Shown one piece after another: positions 6,266-6,459 of a stretch of DNA of 6,459 nucleotides. The notes under the pieces are model-generated. The model was not told the origin of the DNA and ran no database searches. It saw nothing but the letters and a program-made list of their open reading frames with translations. This DNA comes from Saprospirales bacterium (lineage in GTDB: Bacteria > Bacteroidota > Bacteroidia > Chitinophagales > Saprospiraceae), in NCBI GenBank assembly GCA_024642645.1, contig JAHEAS010000205.1, forward strand, positions 1 to 6,459, in the 5' to 3' direction. Positions within the stretch are counted from its first letter, which is position 1; every line of letters begins with the position of its first letter. The translations under genes and the position numbers were made by a program.

Positions 6266-6459
6266 CTATTTTCCAAAAGAAAATGCCACACCAAACCCCA
6301 TTGCCGGGTACTCAGATGCCAAGGATGGCTCCATGGAAGGCTTGATTCGGAAACTAAGGTCGTCACTCACATCGAAGGTCTTGAGGTGACTGTCCACGAA
6401 TGCCTCGGCAGCCTGAATGATGTGCAGGCCAAACATGCCGATATAGGAAAGCTGTTTGT
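6266..6459 (-). CDS. C-terminal fragment of a DUF5683-like protein, 5' end outside the window
   Basis: This gene is cut by the right edge: 63 complete codons followed by a TAG stop at 6266-6268. The frame is read from 6457 leftward and begins KQLSYIGMFGLHIIQAAEAF, continuing VDSHLKTFDVSDDLSFRIKP and ending FGVAFSFGK. The run 'GLxIxxAxEAxVDxHLxxFDVSDDLSxxxKP' strongly recalls the C-terminal part of DUF5683, a Bacteroidota-specific family of unknown function. The short alternating ending (FGVAFSFGK) could be a beta-strand at an envelope-facing terminus, but that is inference. Coding quality is good: one open frame to the edge, with Asp/Val/Leu-rich composition like the neighbours. It is too short for the usual ORF length cut-off. 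The identification rests on memory of the family pattern, so the open frame is more certain than the family. Confidence 0.7.
   Translation of the reverse strand, partial: KQLSYIGMFGLHIIQAAEAFVDSHLKTFDVSDDLSFRIKPSMEPSLASEYPAMGFGVAFSFGK

Overview
The window looks like chromosomal DNA from a Bacteroidota bacterium. A Saprospiria or Cytophagia-type member seems likely, but that is inference. The signs are a TATCTTTG promoter box (the TAnnTTTG -7 element of this phylum) upstream of the thioredoxin gene, A-rich leaders without Shine-Dalgarno sequences, and protein versions typical of the phylum (alanine dehydrogenase/transhydrogenase-like enzyme, Lrp/AsnC regulator, a DUF5683-like C-terminus). Coding DNA is of moderate GC and intergenic DNA is AT-rich. 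I see no insertion sequence, phage gene, CRISPR array, tRNA or rRNA.

Left part (2-3620, + strand): the 3' portion of an alanine dehydrogenase/PNT-family gene runs in from outside the window. After a 79-bp gap without a visible terminator comes a large patatin-like phospholipase. Its hydrophobic membrane block lies between the nucleophile Ser and the catalytic Asp. A strong, probably bidirectional terminator closes this unit.

Middle (3657-4826): a classical thioredoxin gene on the - strand and an Lrp/AsnC-family regulator on the + strand diverge from a 305-bp AT-rich control region. That region holds a clear -7 box for trxA, a candidate promoter for the regulator, and a 16-bp imperfect palindrome overlapping the candidate -33 box. 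The palindrome is a plausible autoregulatory operator. A 16-bp-stem terminator ends the regulator gene.

Right part (4839-6459): a TraB/GumN-family protein, apparently started at TTG, begins just 12 bases after that terminator. It converges on a small RDD-family membrane protein on the - strand. Upstream of the RDD gene, on the same strand, is the 3' end of a gene whose product resembles the C-terminus of DUF5683 proteins.

The genes are mostly housekeeping or poorly characterised and do not form an obvious single pathway. No defence or mobile system is evident. The points most worth a second look are the membrane-split patatin, the loss of the usual substrate-binding Lys in the alanine dehydrogenase-like enzyme, the palindrome in front of the regulator, and the TraB gene start abutting a terminator.
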